Shown: positions 1-7,233, counted from the stretch's first letter. The stretch: 32,312 nucleotides of DNA from Lysobacterales bacterium (GCA_003819815.1 RPQJ01000030.1:1-32312), one strand, 5' to 3'. Program-made: numbers and translations. Notes: a model not told the origin generated them from the sequence alone.

Positions 1-2
1 CG

Positions 3-1610
3 ACGGTCGCTTTACCGGCGAACGCCAAGGGTTCGGGGCAGGTGGCGGGCGTACTGAACGCTCGGGCGCTCGATGCGGCGACACTCGAATTTCCGCTGCC
101 CGACGGGCAGGTCCTGATCGCGTTGCAGGCACACGTGTCCAATGACAGTCGGCTGGAAACGCGGACGTGGACCGGCCGCATCGCGGGCTCACCGGGCGAT
201 CTTGTGTTGCTCGCGCAGCGTCGCGAAACGATCGTCGGGTTCGTGAGCAGCAGGGGGAAGATCTTCGAGATCCTCCCGGGCGTATCGGGCGAGCATGTGC
301 TGTTCGAAGTACAGAGCCCGCGGATGACGGTCACTGACGCAGTTCGCATGCCCGTCGAGTGCTCTCCGGGTGAGCCACGATTCGATGGCAGCGTCGTCGG
401 CAGCCTGTCCGCCACGTTGGTTCCGGTTGTGCAGGACCTGCTCGTCGTCTACACGCCCGCGGCGGGCGCGACACGGTCGCTGGCGGTCCTCGAAAGCATG
501 ATCGTCGCCGCCGTGGAGGCCGCAAACGCGTCGTACCGGCAGAGCGCGGTCAACGTTACGCTGAGTCTCGTCGGGCTGCAGGTGACCGATGTTGCCGAAG
601 GTCCCGGCATGGCCGACACCCTGCAGGCCCTCGGTCGCGACGCTGAGTGCATCGAAATGCGCAATAGCCTGGGCGCCGACATCGTGCTGCTCATCACCGA
701 AACAGCAGAAGAGGAATGGTGCGGATACGCCTACATCATGAAGTCGAATTCGACGCAGTGCGCGCCCTTTGCTTACGCTGTCGTGCGCTCGGACTGTCTC
801 AGCAGCCAGGCTCTGACGCATGAAATCGGCCATGTGCAGGGCGTGGCGCACGATCGAGAGACGGGCGGGAATCCGGGGGCCTTGCCATATGCCCACGGAT
901 ATCGACGTTGCACCCAGGACGGCACGGCGTTCCACGACATCATGGCTTATCGTTGCAAGAACACTCCCTGCGCCTCGCTGGCGACGTTCGCGAGTCCGGA
1001 CATCTACTACCTCGGCCATCCAACCGGCATCAGCTACGAGCTCGACCCGGCACAGTCAGCGGACGCCGTGCGGGCACTGAACGAGACGGGCCCAACCGTC
1101 GCCGGCTTTCGGACGACAGGACTGACGCCTCCTTCGGGACCCCTGTCTCTTGCGGCAAGCATGACGTCGACCGGCAGCGTGGACCTCACCTGGACGGACC
1201 ATGCAGACGACGAGGCGGGATTCGTGGTCGAGCGGACTACCGATGGCGTGAGTTTCGTGCAGATGGCCCGGCTCAGCGCGAACGTCAATCGCCATTCGGA
1301 CGGCACCACAAACCTGATGACCGTCTATTCCTACCGTGTGGCGGCGTACAACAGCGCGGGCCAGTCTCCATACTCCAACGTCGCCACCGTGAGGGCGACG
1401 CCAGGTGGCGATGACGGCGGTGGGCAACGTGGCAAAGGAGGAGGAGCCGCCGATGCATGGCTGGTCATCGCGGGGCTCGTGCTTCTTCTGGCGCATCGGG
1501 CGTCCGGGCGCGACCCGGTTGCCGTCTCGCGCGCCACAGCTCCCCGGCGAAGCTTCTCTTTCCGAAAGGCGCCGAACGAGCGGCCGCTGCGTTTCGATTC
1601 CGGCCGTTGA
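3..1610 (+). CDS. Secreted reprolysin-like zinc metalloprotease with FN3 domain, 5' partial
   Basis: The reading frame is open to the left edge (codons ...TVALPANAKG precede the GTG at 42), so the true start lies outside the window. Residues 260-271 of the track ORF are HEIGHVQGVAHD, the metzincin zinc-binding motif HExxHxxGxxHD, followed by a Met-turn candidate (DIMAY), so this is an M12-type (reprolysin-like) endopeptidase. Several cysteines around the active site suggest disulfides and an extracytoplasmic location. A fibronectin type III-like domain follows (about residues 365-450, ending in SYRVAAYNSAGQSPYSNVA). The C-terminus has a Gly-rich linker, a hydrophobic segment (AWLVIAGLVLLLA) and basic residues, resembling GlyGly-CTERM type sorting tails, but about 35 further residues follow where such tails normally stop. 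The fold assignment is strong; the substrate is unknown. Confidence 0.88.
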   Translation, partial: TVALPANAKGSGQVAGVLNARALDAATLEFPLPDGQVLIALQAHVSNDSRLETRTWTGRIAGSPGDLVLLAQRRETIVGFVSSRGKIFEILPGVSGEHVLFEVQSPRMTVTDAVRMPVECSPGEPRFDGSVVGSLSATLVPVVQDLLVVYTPAAGATRSLAVLESMIVAAVEAANASYRQSAVNVTLSLVGLQVTDVAEGPGMADTLQALGRDAECIEMRNSLGADIVLLITETAEEEWCGYAYIMKSNSTQCAPFAYAVVRSDCLSSQALTHEIGHVQGVAHDRETGGNPGALPYAHGYRRCTQDGTAFHDIMAYRCKNTPCASLATFASPDIYYLGHPTGISYELDPAQSADAVRALNETGPTVAGFRTTGLTPPSGPLSLAASMTSTGSVDLTWTDHADDEAGFVVERTTDGVSFVQMARLSANVNRHSDGTTNLMTVYSYRVAAYNSAGQSPYSNVATVRATPGGDDGGGQRGKGGGAADAWLVIAGLVLLLAHRASGRDPVAVSRATAPRRSFSFRKAPNERPLRFDSGR

Positions 1611-1673
1611 ACGTAGCGATGAAGTGTCCTCGGGGCGACGGCGGAAATGTCAGACTGTTCCAAGCCGTCCAGT

Positions 1674-1719
1674 CGTGACTGATCTTCCGCTTCGGGCCTG
1701 AACGAGCGGCTCAGTCACG
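1674..1719. other. Intergenic stem-loop after the metalloprotease
   Basis: CGTGACTGA (1674-1682) and TCAGTCACG (1711-1719) are exact reverse complements. Inside them CCGCT (1687-1691) pairs with AGCGG (1705-1709). The element lies between the protease stop and the aldo/keto reductase start. There is no T-tract, so it is either a factor-dependent terminator/3' end structure or an operator-like site. Function is not determinable from sequence. Confidence 0.45.
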
Positions 1720-1767
1720 GCAGACCGGACCCGCCTGGCTACCGTCGCCGACGCCCTGGAGGTCGAC

Positions 1768-2697
1768 ATGACGACATACCCCATCGACCGCCGCACCGCC
1801 GTGAAGCTGCTGGCCGCCGCCACCGCTGCAGCACTGGCGCCGTCCGGCTTCACCGCCGCAGGGGCCGACAGCATGACCACCCGCAAGGTACCGATGTCTG
1901 GCGAGGAGATTCCGGTGATCGGCATGGGCTCGTCCGGCACGTTCGACGTTGGCAGCGATGCAGCGAGTCGCGACGGGCTGCGCGGCGTGTTGCAGGCGCT
2001 AACGGACGCGGGCGGCAGCGTTATTGACACGTCGCCGATGTACGGACGCGCCGAGACGGTGCTTGGCGACCTGATCGAAGAGCTCCGCCCCACGTCGACG
2101 CTGTGGTACGCGACCAAGGTCTGGACGCGGGGACGCGAGGCGGGCGCGAAGCAGATCGAAGAGTCGTTTGCCCTCCTGCGCACGAAGCGGCTGGACCTGC
2201 TGCAGATCCACAACCTGCTCGACTGGCGCGAGCACCTGCCGACGCTGCGTGCGCTCGGCGAGGCGGGCCGCGTGCGCTACGTCGGCATCACGCACTACCG
2301 CGCCGACGCCCACGCCGAGCTCGAGCGCGTGCTGCGCGAGGAGCGCTTCGACTGGCTGCAGGTCAACTACTCGCTGGGCGAGCGGGAGGCGGACGCGCGG
2401 CTGCTGCCGTTCTGCCGCGAGCAAGGCATTGCGGTAATGGCCAACCGGCCGTTCGCGGACGGTGCGCTGTTCGAGCGCGTGCGCGGTCGCTCGCTGCCGC
2501 CGCTCGCGGCCGAGCTCGGGTGTACGAGCTGGGCACAGTACTTCCTCAAGTGGATCGTCTCCCACCCCGCGGTCACCTGCGTGATTCCCGCGACGTCGAA
2601 GCCGCGCCACATGCTGGACAACGTCGCGGCAGGCCGCGGCCCGATGCCCGACGAGCGGCAGAGGGCGCGAATGTTCGAGGAGTTCGAGGCCTCGTGA
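1768..2697 (+). CDS. Tat-signal aldo/keto reductase
   Basis: An NAD(P)H-dependent oxidoreductase of the aldo/keto reductase superfamily. The catalytic tetrad is visible: D87 and Y92 in VIDTSPMYG, K117 in YATKVW and H148 in LLQIHN. The TIM-barrel C-terminal part (FLKWIVSHPAVTCVIPATSK) is typical of the family, and the 309 aa length is normal once the leader is subtracted. The N-terminus carries a twin-arginine type leader (DRRTAVKLLAAATAAALAPSG), predicting export of the folded holoenzyme to the periplasm or envelope. The ATG is preceded by a good GGAGG. A hemerythrin gene follows after 28 bp, so the two may be cotranscribed. The substrate cannot be inferred. Confidence 0.9.
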   Translation: MTTYPIDRRTAVKLLAAATAAALAPSGFTAAGADSMTTRKVPMSGEEIPVIGMGSSGTFDVGSDAASRDGLRGVLQALTDAGGSVIDTSPMYGRAETVLGDLIEELRPTSTLWYATKVWTRGREAGAKQIEESFALLRTKRLDLLQIHNLLDWREHLPTLRALGEAGRVRYVGITHYRADAHAELERVLREERFDWLQVNYSLGEREADARLLPFCREQGIAVMANRPFADGALFERVRGRSLPPLAAELGCTSWAQYFLKWIVSHPAVTCVIPATSKPRHMLDNVAAGRGPMPDERQRARMFEEFEAS

Positions 2698-2725
2698 AGC
2701 CCATCGCAACCATGCAGGGAATGCC

Positions 2726-3121
2726 ATGACGCTGCTCCACTGGAACCCCAACCTCAGCATCGGCATCGCCGAGGTCGATCGCGAGCACCGCGAGTTCGTC
2801 GACCTCGTGAACCGGCTGCATGCCGAACTCGGGCCAGCGCGCACGGGCCCGACCGCAGCCGCCTTCGTGCGGCGCGTGCAGGCGGACGTCGCGGCGCACT
2901 TCGCCCACGAGGAACAGGCGATGCGCGAGCGCGGCTACGAGGCGCTTGCGGAGCACCGTGCGAGCCACGTCCACCTGCTCGAGGAGCTCGGCGACGCACT
3001 GCGCGAGCTCGACGCCGGGCTGCCGCTCAACGACGAGCGGTTCGCGCGGTGGCTGTCCGCGTGGCTCGCGGATCACTTCCAGCTGCACGACGCGCGGTTC
3101 CAGCGGTACCCGGCACGCTGA
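2726..3121 (+). CDS. Bacteriohemerythrin
   Basis: A 131-residue single-domain hemerythrin, close to the usual length for bacterial members. The di-iron ligand motifs appear in order: VDREHREF, HFAHEEQ (His and Glu), EHRASHVHL and ADHFQLHD. The family binds O2, or related ligands, at a non-heme di-iron centre in a four-helix bundle and is used for oxygen storage, delivery or sensing in the cytoplasm. There is no signal peptide and no fused signalling domain, so it is probably a soluble carrier. It sits 28 bp after the aldo/keto reductase and may share its transcript. Confidence 0.93.
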   Translation: MTLLHWNPNLSIGIAEVDREHREFVDLVNRLHAELGPARTGPTAAAFVRRVQADVAAHFAHEEQAMRERGYEALAEHRASHVHLLEELGDALRELDAGLPLNDERFARWLSAWLADHFQLHDARFQRYPAR

Positions 3122-3192
3122 GCGGAACGCGACCGCGGTCACGCCCCGGACGGCGCGGCGCGGGCGCGGCGATCGGGGGCGGCGGCCTGCAG

Positions 3193-3198
3193 TACACT
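3193..3198 (+). promoter_or_regulatory. Putative -10 hexamer TACACT for the FAD protein
   Basis: TACACT stands out in GC-rich sequence 29 bp before the ATG at 3228 and would give a leader of about 23 nt. No good -35 is visible. It is one of a series of similarly placed hexamers in this window. Confidence 0.4.
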
Positions 3199-3227
3199 CG
3201 TGGCTGCACTGGCCTCCCGGAGTTTCG

Positions 3228-4232
3228 ATGGACCAGGTAAGCGTCGCAGTCGTCGGCGCCGGCATCGCCGGCCTCACCTGCGCGCGCGAGCTCGCCCGCG
3301 CCGAGGCCCGGGTGACCGTCTTCGAGCGCTCGCGCGGCCTCGGCGGCCGGCTCGGCACCCGTCGTCAGGGCAACTTTGCCTTCGACCACGGCGCGCAGTT
3401 CGTCACCGCGCGCAGCCGTCCGTTCGTCAAGTACGTCGAGATCGCGGGGCGCGCAGGCGTCGTCCTGCCGTGGCGGCCGCGGATCCTCGAGGACGACCGG
3501 GCGTGGGACGCCCCGATCGAGGAATGGCACGTCGGCGCGCCGGGCATGAGCGCGCTGGTCCGGCCGCTCGCACGCGGGCTCGACGTCATGATGGGCGTCG
3601 GGGTGAACGAACTGCTGCAGGGGCAGCGCGGCTGGGAAGTACAGACGGACTCCGGTCGTGCGCCCCGCACTTTCGATGCGGTGGCGGTCGCCGTGCCCGC
3701 GCCGCAGGCGCTCGCTCTGCTCGGCCCGCACGGGCGGACGTTCCGTCACATCGCAGACGTGCGCATGGCGCCGTGCTGGGCTGCGATGGTGACGTTCGAC
3801 GCACCGGTCGACGTCGGGGCCGAGGTGCGCCGCTGGACGACCGGCGCGCTCTCGTGGGCGGCCTGCGATTCGAGCAAGCCCGGGCGCCCGGTCGGGCCGC
3901 AGGCCTGGACGCTGCACGCCTCGGTGCCTTGGTCGCGCGAGCACCTCGAAGCCGACTCGCAGGAAGTGGCCCGCCTGCTGCTGCACGAGTTCGGGCGCTC
4001 GACCGGGACGCCGCTGCCAGCGCCGTCGCACCTGGCCGCGCATCGCTGGCGTCACGCCTACGCCGAGCAGGCGCTCGGCCTGCCCTGCCTGGTCGACGAG
4101 GAGATCGCCGCCGGCGCGTGCGGCGACTGGTGCATCGCGCCCCGGGTCGAGGCGGCCTACGAGAGCGGCCGCACGCTCGCGCACTCGTTGCTGTCGACGG
4201 TCGGACTCGCCTCGCCCGCCCTGCTGCGCTGA
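3228..4232 (+). CDS. NAD(P)/FAD-dependent oxidoreductase, amine-oxidase/renalase-like
   Basis: The track ORF starts far upstream, inside the hemerythrin gene. The real start is the ATG at 3228, immediately before the Rossmann dinucleotide-binding motif VAVVGAGIAGLTCARELA, giving 334 aa. The motif FERSRGLGGRLGTRR followed by FDHGAQF is characteristic of the bacterial FAD-dependent oxidoreductase family related to renalase. The C-terminal segment with GDWCIAPRVEAAYESG is the usual second FAD-contact region. There are no membrane segments or signal, so it is cytoplasmic. The substrate is unknown. The gene is convergent with the next one, with only one base between the stop codons. Confidence 0.88.
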   Translation: MDQVSVAVVGAGIAGLTCARELARAEARVTVFERSRGLGGRLGTRRQGNFAFDHGAQFVTARSRPFVKYVEIAGRAGVVLPWRPRILEDDRAWDAPIEEWHVGAPGMSALVRPLARGLDVMMGVGVNELLQGQRGWEVQTDSGRAPRTFDAVAVAVPAPQALALLGPHGRTFRHIADVRMAPCWAAMVTFDAPVDVGAEVRRWTTGALSWAACDSSKPGRPVGPQAWTLHASVPWSREHLEADSQEVARLLLHEFGRSTGTPLPAPSHLAAHRWRHAYAEQALGLPCLVDEEIAAGACGDWCIAPRVEAAYESGRTLAHSLLSTVGLASPALLR

Positions 4233-4233
4233 G

Positions 4234-5229
4234 TCACGGCAGCGGCCGCGTCCGTTCCGCCGACGCCCCGGGCCGCAGCAGCCGGAGCCTCGCGCCGTCC
4301 CTGGCGAGGAGTTCGTAGAGTCCCCAGAGCGAGACCGCTACAAGCAGCGGCAGCACCTCGTAGATCACGCGATAGAGAAGCACCGATGCGAGCAGTTCCT
4401 CGGGCGGCACGTGCGGCAGCAGGAGCAGCAGCATCGACTCGAGGACGCCGAGCCCCGCCGGTACGTGGCTCACGACGCCGACCAGGACGCTCGAGAGGTA
4501 CACGGCGACGAACGGAAGGAAGGCCAGGTTCGCGGACTCCGGCAGCAACAGGTAGAGGATCGACGCGATCAGGCACACGTCGATCAGCCCCACTGCGATC
4601 TGCAGCCACGTGAACCGCGGCGTCGGCAGGTTCACGGCCCAGCCGCCGAGCCGGATCGGCGCCTTGCGACGGTGCACGAACACGACATAGGCGAGGTCCT
4701 TCGCGAGACCCACGCAGCCGAGCACGACGAGCCAGTGGGACGGCACGCGGAAGATCGCCTCGAGCCGATCGGCGGCGAACACGAGCGCGAGGTCGATCAG
4801 CAGGCCGAACGCGAGCGCGTACGGCATCGAGACGAGCAGGACGGTCGCGCCGACCTCGGTCGCGCTGAACCCCGCGGGCGCGTACATCCGGTAGCGCAGC
4901 GCGCTGCCGCTCAGTACGGTCTGGCCGAGCGCGTGACCGAGTGGAAACGCGATCAGCGCCGTGAGCGCCGGCTTCGCGCGGCCGATGCAGTGCTTCACGT
5001 AGCGAACGGCCGCGACTTCGAACGCCGCGAGCGTCGCGAAGGCGCCCGCCGCGCAGGCTGCGGCCAGCAGCAGGCGCTCGACGGGCATCGCCCGCACGTT
5101 CGCGATCACGTCGGCGACGTTGATGCGCTGGAAGGTGCGGTACAGGACCCACGCCGCGAGGCCCGCGATGACGAGGCTGGCCGCGGCACCGAGGATGCGC
5201 TTCAGCCGGCTGTGGCGCGGATCGGGCAT
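4234..5229 (-). CDS. Lysylphosphatidylglycerol synthase TM-domain family protein (UPF0104/YbhN-like)
   Basis: A 331-residue polytopic inner-membrane protein with about seven or eight hydrophobic segments, matching the flippase-type N-terminal domain of MprF without the C-terminal aminoacyltransferase domain. Typical features include GQTVLSGSALRYRMYAPAGFS after the third or fourth helix and the glycine-rich VGVVSHVPAGLGVLESMLL near the end. Stand-alone members are thought to handle lipids or isoprenoid-linked substrates; the specific role here is unknown. A TAGAAT -10 element ends 6 nt before the ATG, so the mRNA is predicted to be leaderless, and no Shine-Dalgarno is seen. It is divergent from the HiPIP gene. 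Confidence 0.88.
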   Translation of the reverse strand: MPDPRHSRLKRILGAAASLVIAGLAAWVLYRTFQRINVADVIANVRAMPVERLLLAAACAAGAFATLAAFEVAAVRYVKHCIGRAKPALTALIAFPLGHALGQTVLSGSALRYRMYAPAGFSATEVGATVLLVSMPYALAFGLLIDLALVFAADRLEAIFRVPSHWLVVLGCVGLAKDLAYVVFVHRRKAPIRLGGWAVNLPTPRFTWLQIAVGLIDVCLIASILYLLLPESANLAFLPFVAVYLSSVLVGVVSHVPAGLGVLESMLLLLLPHVPPEELLASVLLYRVIYEVLPLLVAVSLWGLYELLARDGARLRLLRPGASAERTRPLP

Positions 5230-5237
5230 GGCCCGAT
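5221..5237. other. 7-bp hairpin spanning the start codon
   Basis: ATCGGGC (5221-5227) and GCCCGAT (5231-5237) are perfect reverse complements separated by three bases, and the ATG of the minus-strand membrane protein gene lies at the loop. Part of the left-hand arm is also the spacer of the putative leaderless promoter, so the palindrome could be an operator or a coincidence of short GC-rich sequence. Confidence 0.4.
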
Positions 5238-5241
5238 TCTA
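5236..5241 (-). promoter_or_regulatory. Putative -10 TAGAAT, leaderless promoter of the LPG-synthase-TM gene
   Basis: On the minus strand TAGAAT is followed by six bases and then the ATG at 5229. With the usual 6-7 nt between -10 and +1, transcription would begin at the A of the start codon. No convincing -35 is present. Confidence 0.45.
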
Positions 5242-5274
5242 GGCGTGGCCGACGACCGTGCGCAGGGTCGAGTT

Positions 5275-5297
5275 GAAAAGAATGATTCTCATTTACC
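5275..5297. promoter_or_regulatory. Putative Fur box
   Basis: GAAAAGAATGATTCTCATTT contains the 5-1-5 palindrome AGAAT-G-ATTCT overlapping AATGA-TTC-TCATT, the overlapping inverted-repeat arrangement typical of ferric uptake regulator sites. It is a rare AT-rich island in the divergent spacer between the membrane protein (-) and the HiPIP gene (+), about 46-68 bp upstream of the predicted start of the former and about 70 bp before the -10 of the latter. Which gene it controls is not clear. Confidence 0.55.
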
Positions 5298-5361
5298 ACG
5301 TTGCCGCAGGCGAACCGAAACCATTGGGCGAAAGCGATGTCGAATGAACCGTACCCGCGTA

Positions 5362-5367
5362 TAGAAT
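5362..5367 (+). promoter_or_regulatory. Putative -10 TAGAAT for the HiPIP gene
   Basis: The run TATAGAAT (5360-5367) is followed by a leader of about 38 nt that contains GAGGAGAG before the ATG at 5412. The -35 region is weak (TGTCGA at 17 bp). Confidence 0.4.
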
Positions 5368-5411
5368 CCTGTGTTCCCCATTCCGTTTCCGTGGCCGAGG
5401 AGAGTCTCCCG

Positions 5412-5744
5412 ATGACCGACCGTAAGATTGCCCGCCGCGACGTGCTCAAGGGTGCGCTCGTGGGCGTCGCGACCGTTCCGCTGAGCGCCCTGCTCGGCCG
5501 TGCCGAGGCCGCCACCGGCCCCGTCGATCCGAACGAGCCGCAGGCGAAGAGCCTGGGTTACGTGACGGACGCCGCGAAGGTCGACCCGAAGGCGAACCCG
5601 AATTTCAAGCCGGGCCAGCACTGCGCCAATTGCCTGCAGGCGCCCGCCGGCAAGGAAGCGGGCGGCATGGTTCCGTGCAACATCTTCGGCGGCCGCCAGG
5701 TCGCCGCGAAGGGCTGGTGCAAGGTCTGGGTGAAGCGGCCGTAA
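5412..5744 (+). CDS. High-potential iron-sulfur protein (HiPIP), Tat-exported
   Basis: A small periplasmic electron carrier with one [4Fe-4S] cluster cycling at high potential; in related bacteria it links the bc1 complex to terminal acceptors. The ATG at 5412 (110 aa) is chosen over the upstream track start because it follows GAGGAGAG and places a Tat leader (IARRDVLKGALVGVATVPL) at the N-terminus. The mature domain has the four cluster cysteines in family spacing: CANC, then VPCNIF, then KGWCKVW. The length of about 80 residues after leader cleavage is normal. An upstream Fur-like box suggests iron-linked regulation, and a strong terminator follows, so it is probably monocistronic. Confidence 0.93.
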   Translation: MTDRKIARRDVLKGALVGVATVPLSALLGRAEAATGPVDPNEPQAKSLGYVTDAAKVDPKANPNFKPGQHCANCLQAPAGKEAGGMVPCNIFGGRQVAAKGWCKVWVKRP

Positions 5745-5769
5745 GCCACCGCGCGATCGTGACTCCAGG

Positions 5770-5810
5770 GACGGCGCGACCGGGGAGACCCGGCCGCGCC
5801 GTCGTCTTTT
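5770..5810 (+). terminator. Rho-independent terminator after HiPIP
   Basis: GACGGCGCG (5770-5778) pairs with CGCGCCGTC (5795-5803), and inside it CCGGG pairs with CCCGG around a GAGA tetraloop, with one internal A/C mismatch. The stem is followed by GTCTTTT. It is the clearest intrinsic terminator in the window. Confidence 0.88.
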
Positions 5811-5828
5811 CGGGAGCGGCCTCGACCC

Positions 5829-5857
5829 CTTGAAACCTCCGCCTGCGCACGCATCTA
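5829..5857 (+). promoter_or_regulatory. Sigma-32 heat-shock promoter of hsp20
   Basis: An exact CTTGAAA -35 (5829-5835) is followed after 14 bp by CGCATCTA (5850-5857), which fits the CATnTA end of the RpoH -10 consensus. The predicted start is near 5864, leaving a leader of about 40 nt with an AGGAGGA ribosome site. I see no anti-Shine-Dalgarno complement in the leader, so no obvious RNA thermometer. Confidence 0.72.
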
Positions 5858-5903
5858 GGCCGCATGCAGGGGCCGCGGGTGCGGTCCCCCAGGAGGAAAT
5901 GCG

Positions 5904-6347
5904 ATGCGTGTCATCAAGTGGGAACCCTTCCGTGAGGTCGACGACGTGTTCAACCGCTTCTTCGCCGAGACGCTGCGGCACTGGCCGCGGCCGAATGCGG
6001 AGGCGCGCCCGGCGTTCGACTGGGCTCCGCTCGCCGACGTGAGCGAGACCGAGGCCGAGTACCTGATCAAGGCCGACCTGCCTGCGGTGCGCAAGGAAGA
6101 CGTGAGCGTCACCGTGCAGGACGGCGTGCTCACGCTGTCCGGCGAGCGCCGGCAGGAGCAGCATGCCGAAAGCGAGAAACTGCACCGCGTCGAGCGCAGC
6201 TACGGCAGCTTCGCGCGCCGCTTCGCGCTGCCCGAGAACGCGGACGAGCAGGGCATCCGTGCCGAGTCGCGGGACGGCGTGCTGCTGATCCACATCCCGA
6301 AGCAGAAGGTCGAGCAGCCGCAGCCGCGCCAGATCGAGATCCACTGA
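5904..6347 (+). CDS. Hsp20/alpha-crystallin family small heat-shock protein
   Basis: A 147-residue ATP-independent holdase that binds unfolding proteins as oligomers in the cytoplasm. The alpha-crystallin domain spans about residues 38-140. Visible hallmarks are the N-terminal WEPFREVDDVFNRFF, the first strand (ADLPAVRKEDVSVTVQDGVLTLSGER) and the ESRDGVLLIHIPK segment, a variant of the family A-x-x-x-n-G-v-L motif, ending with a C-terminal tail. The ATG follows a near-perfect AGGAGGA at 7 bp. The sigma-32-like promoter directly upstream supports heat-shock control. GC-rich hairpins without a T-tract follow the stop. Confidence 0.95.
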   Translation: MRVIKWEPFREVDDVFNRFFAETLRHWPRPNAEARPAFDWAPLADVSETEAEYLIKADLPAVRKEDVSVTVQDGVLTLSGERRQEQHAESEKLHRVERSYGSFARRFALPENADEQGIRAESRDGVLLIHIPKQKVEQPQPRQIEIH

Positions 6348-6401
6348 GCCCGCGCCTGCGGGCCGGGTCCCCGGCCTCGCCCCGTCATCACCGGCGGGGC
6401 G
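6348..6401 (+). other. Two GC-rich stem-loops between hsp20 and rraA
   Basis: GCCCGC (6348-6353) pairs with GCGGGC (6358-6363), directly after the hsp20 stop. CGCCCCG (6378-6384) pairs with CGGGGCG (6395-6401). Neither has a T-run, so these may be 3' end or factor-dependent termination structures. Confidence 0.4.
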
Positions 6402-6416
6402 CGGTCGCGCCGGCCC

Positions 6417-6422
6417 TATAAT
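6417..6422 (+). promoter_or_regulatory. Consensus -10 TATAAT for rraA
   Basis: A perfect TATAAT lies 33 bp before the rraA ATG, giving a predicted leader of about 26 nt. The -35 region is GC-rich and non-consensus. Confidence 0.6.
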
Positions 6423-6454
6423 CGGGCTCCTGTCACTCGACTGCGGGACGAGCC

Positions 6455-6940
6455 ATGACGACGACCCATGCCACCGCCGACCTCTGCGACGCCCACGGGG
6501 ACCAGATGCAGGTCTGTGAGCCGCTGTTCACGGCCTACGGAGGCAGGCGCGCGTTCCACGGCCCCGTGAGCACCGTGCGCTGCTTCGAGGACAACTCGCG
6601 GGTCAAGGAAGCCGTCGAGAGTCCCGGCGAGGGCCGCGTGCTCGTCGTCGACGGCGGCGGCTCGCGGCGCCGGGCCCTGCTCGGCGGCAACCTGGGCGTC
6701 GCAGCCGTGAAGAACGGCTGGTCGGGCGTGATCGTCTACGGTTGCATCCGCGACTCGGCCGAACTCGCGCCGCTGCCCCTCGGCGTCCGCGCGCTCGGCA
6801 CGATGCCGCTGCGCAGCGAGAAGCGCGGCGAGGGCGAGCGCGACGTGCCGGTGCGGTTCGCCGGCGTCACGTTCCGTCCGGGCGACCACGTCTACGTCGA
6901 CGAGGACGGCGTCGTGCTCTCTCACGGCCCGCTCGCCTGA
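6455..6940 (+). CDS. rraA: Regulator of RNase E activity A / RraA-like aldolase family
   Basis: A 161-residue protein of the RraA family. In E. coli RraA binds RNase E and restrains mRNA decay; related proteins are class II aldolases (HMG/CHA aldolase type). The diagnostic block [25 protein letters not shown] is intact, preceded by [16 protein letters not shown] and followed by [19 protein letters not shown]. Length and these segments agree with proteobacterial RraA rather than with the longer aldolases. It has its own TATAAT promoter, and the YggX gene starts 11 bp after its stop, so the two are likely cotranscribed. Confidence 0.92.
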   Translation: MTTTHATADLCDAHGDQMQVCEPLFTAYGGRRAFHGPVSTVRCFEDNSRVKEAVESPGEGRVLVVDGGGSRRRALLGGNLGVAAVKNGWSGVIVYGCIRDSAELAPLPLGVRALGTMPLRSEKRGEGERDVPVRFAGVTFRPGDHVYVDEDGVVLSHGPLA

Positions 6941-6951
6941 GGCGCGCCGCG

Positions 6952-7224
6952 ATGCCCCGCACCGTCTATTGCCAGTACCTGAAGCGCGATGCCGAGGGGC
7001 TCGACCGCCCGCCGTACCCGGGCGAGCTCGGCGAGCGCATCCACGCGCACATCTCGAAGGAGGCGTGGCAGCTGTGGCTGCGCCACCAGACGATGCTCAT
7101 GAACGAGTACCGCCTTTCGCCGATCGAGCCGAAGGCGCGCAAGTTCCTGGTCGAGGAAATGGAGAAGTTCCTCTTCCAGGGCGGGTCGGAAAAGCCCTCG
7201 GGCTACGTGGCACCCGAGTCCTGA
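6952..7224 (+). CDS. yggX: Probable Fe(2+)-trafficking protein (YggX family)
   Basis: A 90-residue cytoplasmic protein implicated in iron handling and protection of Fe-S enzymes from oxidative damage. Family signatures are present from the second residue: [22 protein letters not shown] with the conserved cysteine, then [23 protein letters not shown] and a C-terminal EMEKFLF. The longer track ORF begins inside rraA; the ATG at 6952 is the right start because family homology begins there. In E. coli yggX follows mutY in one operon. Here mutY lies two genes away in the opposite orientation. Confidence 0.95.
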   Translation: MPRTVYCQYLKRDAEGLDRPPYPGELGERIHAHISKEAWQLWLRHQTMLMNEYRLSPIEPKARKFLVEEMEKFLFQGGSEKPSGYVAPES

Positions 7225-7233
7225 CGGACGCGC

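Noticed and set aside
2820-3227. N-terminal extension of the FAD oxidoreductase in the track (470 aa)
   Set aside because: The extra 136 residues overlap the hemerythrin gene out of frame; the Rossmann motif begins right after the ATG at 3228.
5860-5903. RNA thermometer in the hsp20 leader
   Set aside because: A weak CCGCA/TGCGG stem exists, but no sequence downstream of the predicted start complements the AGGAGGA site convincingly.
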